A DNA stretch of 59,701 bases from Bacteroidota bacterium (GTDB lineage: Bacteria; Bacteroidota; Bacteroidia; Bacteroidales; JAAAOM01), in NCBI GenBank assembly GCA_009908855.1, contig JAAAOM010000004.1:1-59701 (forward strand), in the 5' to 3' direction. Both the position numbers and the translations under genes were made by a program. The notes beneath the pieces are model-generated. The model was not told where the DNA came from. It saw only the letters and a program-made list of their open reading frames with translations, and did no database searches. Of this stretch, positions 8,766 through 18,765 are shown one piece after another. The first letter of the stretch is position 1. The number at the start of each line of letters is the position of its first letter.

Positions 8766-8942
8766 AACCTAAAATCACTGGTTAAATTCTATGTTTTATC
8801 TCCTTTCTTCGACCCGGATTGTCTGACACGCGACGTGCGCATCACTTTCGCAAACCGTTTCCTCCCAAATAATATACCTTAGTGCAGCAAATGGCTGTAT
8901 TCCTGCAATATTTAACATAGAAAACCGCGATGCCTGATTCAC

Positions 8943-9947
8943 CTAAATCAGACCAAACTTATAAACCGTTGTATGTCGGTATGTATCCTCCGGTTTTAAA
9001 AAAACAGAAGGAAATGCAGGTATATTTGGTGAGTTTGCAAAATGCTGCGCTTCAAGGGCAACCCCTCCATATTTTTGTTCCCCTGGTAAATGCATGGCTA
9101 TATAAACCTGTAAACCGGGCTTGGTGGTGAACACTTCCATTTTTCTACCTGATATCTGCTCTTCAAGTATAGCCGCTAATCCCAATTGATCCATTTCCTT
9201 ATTAATAACCCAGTTATGGTCTATTCCCCGGGCAAATTCAATCTGCTCATCCTTACTTTCCAGCGCCTCTCTAATTTTTTTAAATGTTCTGAAATCCATG
9301 CCCCTTCCATCTACCGGGGCAATTTCACCCGATGGGACATAGGAGCTTGACAAGGGTGTAAAATGAGTAGCATTGATTTGCAGATCATGTTCTAAAACAT
9401 TATCATTACCAGTGCCATTCAAATTAAAATAGCCATGACTGGTAAGATTAACAGGGGTTAACCGATCGGTTGTAGCCTGGTATTCAATAGCCAGTTCGTT
9501 TTGTGGAGTAAGTGCATATATAATTTGTACATCCAGATTTCCAGGATAACCTTCATGCCCATCTTCACTTTTTAATGATAAACGGTAAGCCTTATCTGCT
9601 GTAGGAAGTTCTATTTCATCGACTTCCCAGTTTTGTACATGAAATCCGGTATTTCCGCCATGTAAATGATTATTTTGGTTATTAGCATCTAAGATATAGG
9701 TTTTTCCATCCATTACAAACCGTGCATTTTCTATGCGATTGGCTACCCTTCCGCAAATAGCACCAAAAAAAGGATCACCTTTGTAATACGCTGGTACCGT
9801 ATCATACCCTAATACAACATTCTCAATTTTGCCATGTTTGTCAGGAGTTTTGATACTTTTTATGCGCGCTCCGTAAGCCATTAACTCAACCTCTATGCCA
9901 TTTTTATTGGTCAGTTTATAGATTGTATTGTCCATAGTTGTCTGCAA
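8943..9947 (-). CDS. galM: Aldose 1-epimerase (galactose mutarotase)
   Basis: 334 residues, the normal length. It interconverts alpha and beta anomers of galactose or glucose in the cytoplasm. Visible motifs are N-N-H-L-H-G-G, the catalytic-acid histidine in T-S-H-G-Y-F-N-L, and the catalytic-base glutamate in V-A-L-E-A-Q-H-F near the C-terminus. The start may be the ATG at 9947 or the one four codons later (9935). It is the last gene of the galE-symporter-pfk-galM block, 14 bases after pfk. Confidence 0.92.
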   Translation of the reverse strand: MQTTMDNTIYKLTNKNGIEVELMAYGARIKSIKTPDKHGKIENVVLGYDTVPAYYKGDPFFGAICGRVANRIENARFVMDGKTYILDANNQNNHLHGGNTGFHVQNWEVDEIELPTADKAYRLSLKSEDGHEGYPGNLDVQIIYALTPQNELAIEYQATTDRLTPVNLTSHGYFNLNGTGNDNVLEHDLQINATHFTPLSSSYVPSGEIAPVDGRGMDFRTFKKIREALESKDEQIEFARGIDHNWVINKEMDQLGLAAILEEQISGRKMEVFTTKPGLQVYIAMHLPGEQKYGGVALEAQHFANSPNIPAFPSVFLKPEDTYRHTTVYKFGLI

Positions 9948-9961
9948 TCTTTTATCCGTTT

Positions 9962-11107
9962 TTAAATGATATCATAACAATCACCCATGCATGTTCCCAG
10001 CGCTCGTGCACTTTTCAGCCAGGGATGGTCAGGTGGTATATTCTTTCGTTTTCCCACAATTTCCTTTAGGGGAACCGGTACCGCTGTATCTCCTGCGGAA
10101 GCAATCATAACGCCAAATTGTTCTTTTTGTATACACCTGGCAGCCATTGTTCCCAATCGTGTAGCCAATAATCTATCAGCAGCAGATGGAGTCCCTCCTC
10201 TTTGTAAATGCCCCAAAATAGTTACGCGTGTTTCAATACGTGTTAACTTTTCGAGATTACCGGCTAACCTGTATGTATTTATTTTTTGAACCGCCTCTAT
10301 TTCAGCTATTTGTTCTTTTAAATCTTTCTTGTTTTTCTTATCATTTTTTTGCTTTGCTTCACTCAGTTCTTCTTTCTTTTCTTTAAGTTCCTTATACATT
10401 TGCTGTGAAATAGCTCCCTCGGCTACCGCAACAATACTAAATGTTTTGCCTTCCTTTGTTCTTTTTAGAATGGCTTCAGCAACTATTTCGGTACTGTAAG
10501 GTATTTCGGGAATTAAAATCACATCAGCTCCTGCGGCCAATCCTGCACCTAATGCCAGCCAACCTGTATTATGTCCCATAATTTCCACCAGCATAATACG
10601 ATGATGGCTTATGGCTGTACTATGCAACCGGTCGATGGCATCCGTAGCAATCCCCATGGCCGTGTCGAAACCAAAGGTGAAATCAGTACCCCAAACATCA
10701 TTATCAATCGTTTTAGGAAGGGTAATGATATTCAATCCCTGTTTCATAAGGTGGTAGGCGTTTTTTTGGGTGCCGCCGCCACCCATACATACAAGCGCAT
10801 CCAAATGATGTTCATGATAATTCCCCACGATTACCTCTGTCATATCCATATTTTTTCCGCCAACAGGCATTTTATTGGGTTTATGCCTGCTGGTTCCCAA
10901 TATGGTCCCGCCAACAGTGAGAATACCAGATAATGTACGCTCATTTAATGGCATGGTACGATTTTCCATAAGCCCCCGGAATCCATCCTTAAAACCCATG
11001 ATGTTCATATTGTATTGCCCGATTGCAGCCTTACCCAAACCGCGAATGGCTGCATTTAACCCCGGACTATCGCCACCGGAGGTTAGTACCCCCACATATT
11101 TAGCCAT
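9962..11107 (-). CDS. pfkA: 6-phosphofructokinase with unusual active site and charged insertion
   Basis: 381 residues. It should phosphorylate fructose 6-phosphate in glycolysis. Seen: [10 protein letters not shown] at 9-18, G-G-G-G-T at 109-113, P-K-T-I-D-N-D at 131-137, M-G-H-N-T-G-W at 177-183 and G-H-L-Q-R-G-G at 299-305. The usual G-G-D-G-S has lost its Mg-binding Asp (Gly111), while Lys132 is the residue typical of pyrophosphate-dependent enzymes; Gly112 with Lys132 is the pattern of 'mixed' group III PFKs, some of which use ATP. Residues about 238-275 are a Lys/Glu-rich helical insertion absent from E. coli PfkA. Phosphoryl donor cannot be settled from sequence. It lies in an operon with galactose genes. 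Confidence 0.88.
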   Translation of the reverse strand: MAKYVGVLTSGGDSPGLNAAIRGLGKAAIGQYNMNIMGFKDGFRGLMENRTMPLNERTLSGILTVGGTILGTSRHKPNKMPVGGKNMDMTEVIVGNYHEHHLDALVCMGGGGTQKNAYHLMKQGLNIITLPKTIDNDVWGTDFTFGFDTAMGIATDAIDRLHSTAISHHRIMLVEIMGHNTGWLALGAGLAAGADVILIPEIPYSTEIVAEAILKRTKEGKTFSIVAVAEGAISQQMYKELKEKKEELSEAKQKNDKKNKKDLKEQIAEIEAVQKINTYRLAGNLEKLTRIETRVTILGHLQRGGTPSAADRLLATRLGTMAARCIQKEQFGVMIASAGDTAVPVPLKEIVGKRKNIPPDHPWLKSARALGTCMGDCYDII

Positions 11108-11173
11108 AGTTTACTTAGTTGACATTCTCAATAATTAAATTACAAAATTTTAACGAGTTTCAGTCATACAACC

Positions 11174-12877
11174 TTACCAGAACACCGAATAAAGTACAGT
11201 AAGAATTATCATAACAATAAATGCACTTATATTAAATGTAGGACTGGTTTTGAACAAGCTTTTGGTTAATGCGATTCCTTTTTCATTTTTCGTACCACCT
11301 GTTTCAAGATAACTTACCAACATAATTATACCAATACTTATTAAACAGGTAATAAACATTTGTTGCATAAAGGGCAGTGTTACAAATAAATGACTAATGG
11401 TTGTATTCTCCATCCATCCATTCGGCCCAACTTTAAAATACAGGGCAATTGGTATAGACAATATCACACCCCAAATAGCACCCTGATTGGTTGCCCTGCG
11501 ATAAAATAAACCCATTATAAAAACAGCTAAAATACCGGGGCTCACAATACCAGTATATTCCTGAATATATTGAAATACCTGTCCCAGGTTACCCAATTGT
11601 GGTGCAATGAGTATGGCTATCAACAACGACACGGCCACTGTAATTCGTCCTGTGGTAACGGTTTGTCGTTCACTGGCACTATTATTCAGATATGGTTTAT
11701 ATATATCCATGGTAAATATGGTAGCGGTTGAATTAAGCATGGATGCCAATGAAGAAACAATGGCTGCTGCTAATGCGGCAAGCACCAGTCCTTTAATACC
11801 TGCAGGGATGAATTTACTGATCAGCCACGGAAAAGCATTGTCGTTAAGGACAACACCACCTTCTCCTACAAATGTTTCATCTAATGATGCTGATGTTACA
11901 ACACCTTCAGGATTTGCATTCAGTACATAAGCAACAATTCCGGGTATTACAACAATAAGTGGAAGTAATAATTTAAGAAATGCAGCAAATGCAATTCCTT
12001 TTTGTGCTTCACGCAGATTTTTTGCAGCCAGTGTACGTTGAATAATGTATTGATTAAATCCCCAGTAATACAAATTGGCCACCCATAAGCCCCCGATAAG
12101 TACAGCCAATCCTGGTAAATCCCACCAGGCATCACGGTCGTTAGGGGTAATAATCTCGCCTTTTGAAAGTATCATGGAAAATTTCTCAGGTACCGTTTCA
12201 AAAATGTATTGAAAGCCCGAAATAACACCTCCATCCGGCGATACATGCGTAATGGCAATGAAAGAAGTAATTAATCCACCTAATATTAGGATGCCTACCT
12301 GAATAACATCAGTCCATGCCACAGCAGCCAGGCCTCCCCATAACGAATAAGCAGCTGCAAAAAGAGCAAGTCCGAGAATACTGGCCATCATAATTGAACC
12401 ATCACCAGTACCAACAATGGTATCAATCGATTTTGCTCCCAGGTAAAGTACCGACGTTAGATTGACAAAAATGAACAAAGCAATCCAGAAAACAGCCAAA
12501 ATTGTTTTAAGGTTCTTACTGTAGCGTTGTTCAATGAATTCGGGTATGGTATATAATTTTTTCTCGATAAATATGGGTAAGAAAAACTTACCTACTATCA
12601 GTAACGTAAGTGCAGCCATCCACTCGTATGAGGCTATTGCCAGACCAATGGCAAAACCCGAACCGGACATGCCGATAAATTGTTCAGCAGAAATATTGGC
12701 GGCTATTAAGGAAGCACCAATTGCCCACCACGGCAATGACTTACCTGCCAGGAAATAATCCTCGGCTGTTTTCTCCTGTCCTTTTTTATTCCGCGAAACC
12801 CAAAAACCAACTGTTAATATTGTTAGTGCATAAACAATAAAAATTAAATAATCGATAAGCGCAAAATTCGTATTCAT
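11174..12877 (-). CDS. sglT: Na+/sugar symporter of the vSGLT type (probable galactose uptake)
   Basis: 567 residues, 13-14 predicted membrane helices, solute:sodium symporter (SSS) family. The segments Y-Y-W-G-F-N-Q-Y-I-I-Q-R-T-L-A-A-K, A-A-L-A-A-A-I-V-S-S-L-A-S and F-Q-Y-I-Q-E-Y-T-G closely resemble the Vibrio Na+/galactose transporter vSGLT as I recall it, including sugar-site Asn/Tyr and Gln positions. It would carry galactose or glucose into the cell with sodium. It sits between galE (26-base gap) and pfk (66-base gap), which strongly favours a hexose such as galactose as substrate. Confidence 0.9.
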   Translation of the reverse strand: MNTNFALIDYLIFIVYALTILTVGFWVSRNKKGQEKTAEDYFLAGKSLPWWAIGASLIAANISAEQFIGMSGSGFAIGLAIASYEWMAALTLLIVGKFFLPIFIEKKLYTIPEFIEQRYSKNLKTILAVFWIALFIFVNLTSVLYLGAKSIDTIVGTGDGSIMMASILGLALFAAAYSLWGGLAAVAWTDVIQVGILILGGLITSFIAITHVSPDGGVISGFQYIFETVPEKFSMILSKGEIITPNDRDAWWDLPGLAVLIGGLWVANLYYWGFNQYIIQRTLAAKNLREAQKGIAFAAFLKLLLPLIVVIPGIVAYVLNANPEGVVTSASLDETFVGEGGVVLNDNAFPWLISKFIPAGIKGLVLAALAAAIVSSLASMLNSTATIFTMDIYKPYLNNSASERQTVTTGRITVAVSLLIAILIAPQLGNLGQVFQYIQEYTGIVSPGILAVFIMGLFYRRATNQGAIWGVILSIPIALYFKVGPNGWMENTTISHLFVTLPFMQQMFITCLISIGIIMLVSYLETGGTKNEKGIALTKSLFKTSPTFNISAFIVMIILTVLYSVFW

Positions 12878-12903
12878 TCCTTCTTAAGTTTACATTTGGT
12901 TAG

Positions 12904-13947
12904 TTAATATTTTTTTGAAGCATTTCTGTATTTTTTTTCCCATTCCCATGAACTGCGCATCATTTCATCAATACCAAGTTCAGCTTTCCATCCCAGTTCA
13001 TTATTGGCTAAGGTTGTATCCGCCCATATCTGTTCAATATCTCCGGGACGACGATCAACAATCTTATAGTTTAATTGGTGTCCGCTGACCTTTTCAAACG
13101 ATTTGATGACTTCAAGCACGGAGTAACCATTTCCGGTACCCAGGTTAAACATTTCGTATTTGCTTTTATTCTCGCGGGCCATCATTCTGCGCAATGCAAC
13201 AATATGTGCTTTGGCTAAATCCACAACGTGAATGTAATCGCGAATACAGGAACCATCCGGTGTATTATAATCATCACCAAACACTTTCAATTCTTCACGA
13301 ATACCTATGGCTGTCTGTGTGATAAATGGTACCAGGTTATTCGGTATCCCGCGGGGTAATTCACCAATTAATCCGGATGCATGTGCACCGATGGGATTAA
13401 AATAACGCAGGGCTTCAACATTTATGTCTTTACCCCCTGCTATGGTATCTTTTAATATATCCTCACATATTTTTTTTGTGTTGCCATAAGGCGAAAGCGC
13501 TGGTTTAACAGGAGCATGCTCGGTAACAGGTAATTTATCGGGCTGACCGTAGACAGTGCACGAGGATGAAAACACAAAATGGCTAATCCCGGCAGGCTGC
13601 ATTTCCTCTAAAAGGTTTATGAGGGAATTTAAATTATTCCGATAATAAAGCAATGGCTTTTCAACCGATTCTCCAACAGCCTTACTGGCAGCAAAGTGTA
13701 TAATCCCTTTAATATCCGGATGCTCTGAAAATATTTGTCGGATCTGATTTCGATTGGTCAGATCGTAATCATAAAATGCCGGTTTTACACCCGTGATTTC
13801 TTCAATACGATCTAAAATGAATAATTCGGAATTGGACAGGTTGTCTACAATAACCACATCATATCCCTGTATAATTAACTCAACGGTTGTATGTGAACCT
13901 ATGTAACCCGTACCTCCGGTTACAAGTATCTTAGAACTTGTATTCAT
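12904..13947 (-). CDS. galE: UDP-glucose 4-epimerase
   Basis: 347 residues, a normal length for the extended short-chain dehydrogenase family. It interconverts UDP-galactose and UDP-glucose with bound NAD+. Seen: G-G-T-G-Y-I-G-S-H at 11-19, S-S-S-C-T-V-Y-G (about 127-134) and the catalytic Tyr154-x3-Lys158 in P-Y-G-N-T-K. It is the first gene of the four-gene minus-strand block. galK and galT are not in this window, so galactose entering by this route needs enzymes encoded elsewhere. Confidence 0.94.
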   Translation of the reverse strand: MNTSSKILVTGGTGYIGSHTTVELIIQGYDVVIVDNLSNSELFILDRIEEITGVKPAFYDYDLTNRNQIRQIFSEHPDIKGIIHFAASKAVGESVEKPLLYYRNNLNSLINLLEEMQPAGISHFVFSSSCTVYGQPDKLPVTEHAPVKPALSPYGNTKKICEDILKDTIAGGKDINVEALRYFNPIGAHASGLIGELPRGIPNNLVPFITQTAIGIREELKVFGDDYNTPDGSCIRDYIHVVDLAKAHIVALRRMMARENKSKYEMFNLGTGNGYSVLEVIKSFEKVSGHQLNYKIVDRRPGDIEQIWADTTLANNELGWKAELGIDEMMRSSWEWEKKYRNASKKY

Positions 13948-14029
13948 ACTGTATGCAAACTTGTAAATATTATATCAAACAAACCGCTAATTTATCATTT
14001 TGCTGATACAGTACCATTTTTTTTTCATT

Positions 14030-14920
14030 TTATTTATGAAATACCAGCATGGGTAAATTCAATTTATGAAGTACTTTTTGGGATATATCTGTGCGCAATA
14101 TTTTGGAAATAAGATTCCTTTTGGCAATAGTGAATGCCAATATATCAATTTCTTCATTCGAGATTAGCTCCTGTAAATCATTCAGTACATTTTTTGACTC
14201 CATGTTCAAACAGCTTACATTTTCAAGTTCATATACCTTCCGGAAATATTCTTTCAATCCATCCAGTTTTACCTGATCCCACATATCCATTCCTTTTTCT
14301 GATATATGCATGCATTTAATTTCAATATCCAAATTGCGGGTTACATCCAGCATCTTTTTGATAGATTCGAAGTCAGTCTCATCAAAATGTGTGAGATAAC
14401 CAATGCGAATTCGTAGTTTTAAGGCTTCCAATTCCATTTCTCTGTTTAAAGAAAGAATAGGTACTTTGCATTTACGCAAAATAGATTCAGCCGTACTATT
14501 GAAAATATTTTGATTATACGGACTTTTATCATCCAGGCCAAGTACCATGAATTGAGGATGGTATTGACCGGTGAATTTTATAAGCTCTTCATCCAATATA
14601 CCTGGTAACAACACATGTTCCAATGATACCTCCGGAAATTCATTGCCCACCTCTTGTTCAAACTGATTAATTTGCTCACGTTCACGCTCTTCAAGGTTAG
14701 AAAGTACTTCCTGCTTAATATCGTTAAAAGTAAAACTTTGACCGGTGATGTCAGCTACTTCAAACGAAGGCAAAAAGTAAGTATGGAAAAGATATACTCT
14801 TGCCTTTAAAATATTTGCAAAATACATTGCTATCCGTGCAGCGTTTTTGGAAAAAGGGCTGTAATCAACCGGTACAACAATTAATTTATCCGTATCACCT
14901 GGTTTTTGACTAAAGAGCAT
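14030..14920 (-). CDS. Tandem universal stress protein (two UspA domains)
   Basis: 296 residues made of two UspA folds (about 10-145 and 150-295). The first starts with V-V-P-V-D-Y-S-P-F-S, the typical UspA strand-loop. The ATP-binding G-x2-G-x9-G-S/T motif is replaced in the first domain by G-L-D-D and N-S, so it is probably not an ATP-binding type. Such cytoplasmic proteins modulate stress responses through partners. It is 73 bases downstream of the cyclase-HD gene on the same strand, possibly co-transcribed. Confidence 0.85.
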   Translation of the reverse strand: MLFSQKPGDTDKLIVVPVDYSPFSKNAARIAMYFANILKARVYLFHTYFLPSFEVADITGQSFTFNDIKQEVLSNLEEREREQINQFEQEVGNEFPEVSLEHVLLPGILDEELIKFTGQYHPQFMVLGLDDKSPYNQNIFNSTAESILRKCKVPILSLNREMELEALKLRIRIGYLTHFDETDFESIKKMLDVTRNLDIEIKCMHISEKGMDMWDQVKLDGLKEYFRKVYELENVSCLNMESKNVLNDLQELISNEEIDILAFTIAKRNLISKILRTDISQKVLHKLNLPMLVFHK

Positions 14921-14993
14921 AGTTGAATTTTTGACAAAAGTTACGTGGTAATTCTGAAAATGTCAAATAAAAAGATTAATTCAGGTATGCCCG

Positions 14994-16394
14994 TTAATTA
15001 ACAATCAATTTTTTTATTCTTTCTATTTGTTTCTTTTTGTTTACCTCGCGCAGGCTCTTGGCAGTTTTGGTAAAGTATTGATGGTTAGAGATAAATTTGA
15101 TCTGTAATTTATTCCAGTCATTTAATGATGAAATTTTATCCCGCTCCCTTAATTCCTTAAATAATTCTCCTGAAACAGGTATCATATCACTTCTTCCTAA
15201 ATAATCGAGATCGGAATCGCACATGATCTCTTCCAACAAATTATTAGGATTTGGGGGCATTTTGGTAATCATAATCAATTCACAAATCCGCTCAATCTGA
15301 TGCTGTGTATAATAATAAGCCGGTAATAGTTCCCGGGCCAGCAACGTACCCTGGTATTCATGATTATCGTAATCAATAATATGGCCTGCATCGTGGAAAA
15401 GCGCAGCTGTTTTTAAAAGTACAATTTCATCTTCTGTTATGCCTTCACCCCATCCTATAAGTTCAACCTGGGTAACCACATCCACGGTATGTTTAACACT
15501 ATGGTAATAAAGGTTTTGTGGCAACTCCCTTTCCAACTTGTCAAGCATAAATTCCTGTAAATCGGTAAACTGAACCTGCCTGTATTTATTGATAAAATGT
15601 TTATTGGGTATAATCCCTCGTTTTCTCAGCGAGTATTCGGGCTCAATACCGTTGACCTTAAATATTTTAATGGTTTCTTTATATTTTACAGGCATTTTAC
15701 CATAGTATTGGCAGTTGAATAAATCTTTTACCAATTCGTAAGTATTTTCAGTAATCATAATTTCACCCGGCCTGGCAAATGAACGTACACGTGTGGCAAT
15801 ATTCACCGTGTCCCCCTTGAGTTCATAATATTTCTTTCTTCGCCCCTCTTCATAAGTAGTGATTGGTCCTGTATGGATTCCCATTTTAAATTGCCATATC
15901 TTTGTGTTTTCAAAGGATTTCTGGAGCTCACGAATGTAGTACTGCGCCTCGATGGCAGCCCTTACAACTTCTAACGGATTAACTGTGTTTTTATTAACAA
16001 TGCCGCCTGCACATAAAAAAGTATCACCCAGCGACTTTACTTTAGATATCTCGTATTTGGAAATGATGTTTTCAAGTTGAAAATAAATATCATCCAAATG
16101 ATCAACCAGTGCTTCGGAATCCATTTCCTCGGATATATCAGAAAATCCCTGGGCTTCGGCAAATAAAACAGTGCCCATTTTTATCTTCCGGACATTGACA
16201 CGTTTGTTCTTACCTTCTTCTTCGTAATCGGACTCATCGGGCAAAACGCGCGCAATTATTTTCTTTTTTTCTTCGAGCTCCTGCTGTAAAGCTTCATTTT
16301 GATCATGCAACTGATCATTTTCCAACCTGAGGGCTCTGTTAAGTCCTACCAACTCAGCAATTCTTTTTAATAATTGTTTTTGCGTACTGCTCAT
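14994..16394 (-). CDS. Class III nucleotide cyclase fused to an HD phosphohydrolase domain
   Basis: 466 residues. Order: coiled coil (about 8-50), class III cyclase homology domain (about 72-250), HD domain (about 285-410). In the cyclase the second metal ligand (Asp124 in K-S-L-G-D) and the transition-state pair Asn198/Arg202 in G-D-T-V-N-I-A-T-R are present, but the first metal Asp is Glu80 in F-A-E-A-Q-G-F. Lys120 and Asp195 match adenine-selecting positions. The HD part has His298, the His334-Asp335 pair in F-H-D-A-G-H, and Asp residues in C-D-S-D-L-D. One chain may thus make a cyclic nucleotide and hydrolyse a nucleotide, or one domain may only sense. No membrane segment is seen. Confidence 0.85.
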   Translation of the reverse strand: MSSTQKQLLKRIAELVGLNRALRLENDQLHDQNEALQQELEEKKKIIARVLPDESDYEEEGKNKRVNVRKIKMGTVLFAEAQGFSDISEEMDSEALVDHLDDIYFQLENIISKYEISKVKSLGDTFLCAGGIVNKNTVNPLEVVRAAIEAQYYIRELQKSFENTKIWQFKMGIHTGPITTYEEGRRKKYYELKGDTVNIATRVRSFARPGEIMITENTYELVKDLFNCQYYGKMPVKYKETIKIFKVNGIEPEYSLRKRGIIPNKHFINKYRQVQFTDLQEFMLDKLERELPQNLYYHSVKHTVDVVTQVELIGWGEGITEDEIVLLKTAALFHDAGHIIDYDNHEYQGTLLARELLPAYYYTQHQIERICELIMITKMPPNPNNLLEEIMCDSDLDYLGRSDMIPVSGELFKELRERDKISSLNDWNKLQIKFISNHQYFTKTAKSLREVNKKKQIERIKKLIVN

Positions 16395-16659
16395 AGAAGC
16401 CCTTTAATTTGCAGACCCATAGCTTTTTAAATCCTCTTCCATTTCTATACTTTCATAGCTGTTAACTCACAAGCCATGTCCGGATTTCAATATACGAGAA
16501 AAAACAAATAATGTGCTATGCTTTTAATAAATTGTTAATAGAAATGTGTATGGTTAAATTACAAAAATTGACAACATTATTCAAACCACCTGGTTTTTTT
16601 AATGATAAAACAGAATAGAATAACAAATCATTCTAAATTTACACAAAAAACAGCGCGGA

Positions 16660-18672
16660 ATGGATTTTCGAATTGCTTCCAACTATAAACCTACGGGCGA
16701 TCAGCCTGAAGCGATCAGGCAATTGGTTGACGGGATTAATAATAATTGGCCCTATCAGACTTTGTTAGGGGTTACCGGTTCAGGCAAAACTTTTACAATG
16801 GCCAATGTTATTGAAAAAGTTCAGCGGCCCACACTCATTTTAAGTCATAACAAAACACTGGCTGCCCAGCTATATGGAGAATTTAAACAGTTCTTCCCGG
16901 AAAATGCAGTTGAGTATTTTGTTTCTTATTATGATTATTACCAACCAGAAGCCTATATGCCTGTAACGGATACCTATATCGAAAAAGATTTATCTATCAA
17001 TGAAGAGATTGAAAAATTGCGGTTAAGCACAACCTCATCATTATTGTCAGGCCGACGGGATGTGATTGTTGTTTCATCTGTATCATGTCTATATGGTATT
17101 GGCAATCCCGATGATTTTCACTCCCAAACCGTTTCGGTAAGTGTGGAGGAGCAAATTTCCAGGAATCAATTTCTGCGCAAACTCGTTGATAGCCTGTATG
17201 CCCGCAGTGAAATCGATTTTAAAAGAGGTACATTTCGGGTGAATGGCGATACCGTTGATGTTTTCCTTGCCTATGGTGATATGGCTTATCGTATTACCTT
17301 TTTCGGGGATGAAGTAGAAGAAATACGGTCATTTGATCCTGTGAACGGTGCTTCAATTGAAAACATGGAAACTTGCCTTATTTTCCCGGCCAATATATTT
17401 GTTACCACACGGGAACGAATTCACAGTGCCATTAAACAAATTCAGGATGATTTACATGAACAGGTCGAATTTTTCAAAGAAATTGGTAAACCAATGGAAG
17501 CCAAGCGAATTGAGGAGCGAGTAACATACGACCTGGAAATGATCAAAGAACTGGGATATTGTTCAGGTATTGAGAATTATTCACGCTATTTCGATGGCCG
17601 CAAACCGGGTACACGTCCCTTTTGTTTACTCGATTATTTCCCGGATAACTTTATCACCGTTATAGACGAAAGTCATGTTACCATAGCTCAAATTCACGCC
17701 ATGTACGGTGGTGACCATGCCCGTAAGCAAAACCTGGTTGAATATGGATTCCGGTTACCCGCGGCAGTGGACAACCGACCGTTGAAATTTGAGGAATTTG
17801 AGACCTTAGTAAGTCAAACTGTTTTTGTAAGTGCTACACCAGCGGATTATGAACTCAATAAAAGCGAAGGTGTAGTGGTGGAGCAATTAATTCGACCAAC
17901 AGGATTGTTGGATCCGGTTATTGAAGTAAGACCCAGCCTGAATCAGATTGACGATTTAATGAGTGAAATTCTGGAACGTAACAAAAATGGGGAACGCGTA
18001 TTGATAACCACACTGACCAAACGCATGGCCGAGGAACTATCAAAATATCTTACCAAATACAATGTTAAGTGTGCTTACATTCATTCAGAAATAGATACGC
18101 TGGACCGTATTGAGATCATGGAAGGACTGCGTGAAGGTAAGTTTGATGTGTTGGTGGGTGTCAATCTGTTACGCGAAGGCTTAGACCTTCCGGAAGTATC
18201 ACTGGTTGCCATAATTGACGCCGATAAAGAAGGTTTTTTAAGATCAGAGCGATCGTTGACTCAAACAGCAGGCAGGGCTGCCCGGAATGTAAACGGTAAG
18301 GTTATTATGTACGCCGATACATTTACTAAATCAATGCAGCGTACCATTGATGAAACTAACAGAAGACGGGAAAAACAACTCTCCTATAACCAGGATCATG
18401 ATATTACACCTACCCCGATTATTAAATCTACTCAATCGATTATGGCGGGTATGAAGGAAAAGTATGCTGATAACTATTACACCGAACCTCAGGAAGTAGA
18501 TATAGCTGCGGATCCGGTTGTGCAATATATGAGCAAAGATAACCTGCTAAAAACAATTGATGCCACACAGAAAAAAATGGAAAAGGCTGCCAAAGACCTT
18601 AACTTTATTGAAGCTGCCAAATATCGTGATGAATTATACGCACTCAAAAAGCAACTCAAAGGAAAGGGATAA
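16660..18672 (+). CDS. uvrB: Excinuclease ABC subunit B
   Basis: 670 residues, full length. UvrB is the damage-verifying helicase-like subunit of nucleotide excision repair; it takes DNA from UvrA and recruits UvrC. Seen: Walker A G-V-T-G-S-G-K-T at 37-44, the damage-probing beta-hairpin Y-Y-D-Y-Y-Q-P-E-A-Y just before residue 100, the D-E-S-H box, helicase motif VI Q-T-A-G-R-A-A-R-N, and a C-terminal UVR domain (about 630-668) that pairs with UvrC. It is transcribed alone, convergent with rpoD. Confidence 0.97.
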   Translation: MDFRIASNYKPTGDQPEAIRQLVDGINNNWPYQTLLGVTGSGKTFTMANVIEKVQRPTLILSHNKTLAAQLYGEFKQFFPENAVEYFVSYYDYYQPEAYMPVTDTYIEKDLSINEEIEKLRLSTTSSLLSGRRDVIVVSSVSCLYGIGNPDDFHSQTVSVSVEEQISRNQFLRKLVDSLYARSEIDFKRGTFRVNGDTVDVFLAYGDMAYRITFFGDEVEEIRSFDPVNGASIENMETCLIFPANIFVTTRERIHSAIKQIQDDLHEQVEFFKEIGKPMEAKRIEERVTYDLEMIKELGYCSGIENYSRYFDGRKPGTRPFCLLDYFPDNFITVIDESHVTIAQIHAMYGGDHARKQNLVEYGFRLPAAVDNRPLKFEEFETLVSQTVFVSATPADYELNKSEGVVVEQLIRPTGLLDPVIEVRPSLNQIDDLMSEILERNKNGERVLITTLTKRMAEELSKYLTKYNVKCAYIHSEIDTLDRIEIMEGLREGKFDVLVGVNLLREGLDLPEVSLVAIIDADKEGFLRSERSLTQTAGRAARNVNGKVIMYADTFTKSMQRTIDETNRRREKQLSYNQDHDITPTPIIKSTQSIMAGMKEKYADNYYTEPQEVDIAADPVVQYMSKDNLLKTIDATQKKMEKAAKDLNFIEAAKYRDELYALKKQLKGKG

Positions 18673-18687
18673 CGCTTTTCGAAAGCG
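18673..18687 (+). other. Hairpin directly after uvrB
   Basis: CGCTTT (18673-18678), TCG, AAAGCG (18682-18687) begins at the base after the uvrB stop. There is no T-run, so it is a 3'-end hairpin rather than a classical intrinsic terminator. Confidence 0.4.
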
Positions 18688-18765
18688 AACAGAGCCAGGA
18701 AAACAGCCAGCTCTGGTAAGATAAGGTCAATTCGGAAATTGGGTGTTGTAATTTTAATTTCTTCA

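Noticed and set aside
8934..8951. CTGATT...AATCAG hairpin at the galM stop as a terminator
   Set aside because: Weak stem that overlaps the coding end and has no T-run.
8930..9130. 66-residue plus-strand frame over the galM 3' end
   Set aside because: Shadow of galM on the other strand, with no family resemblance.
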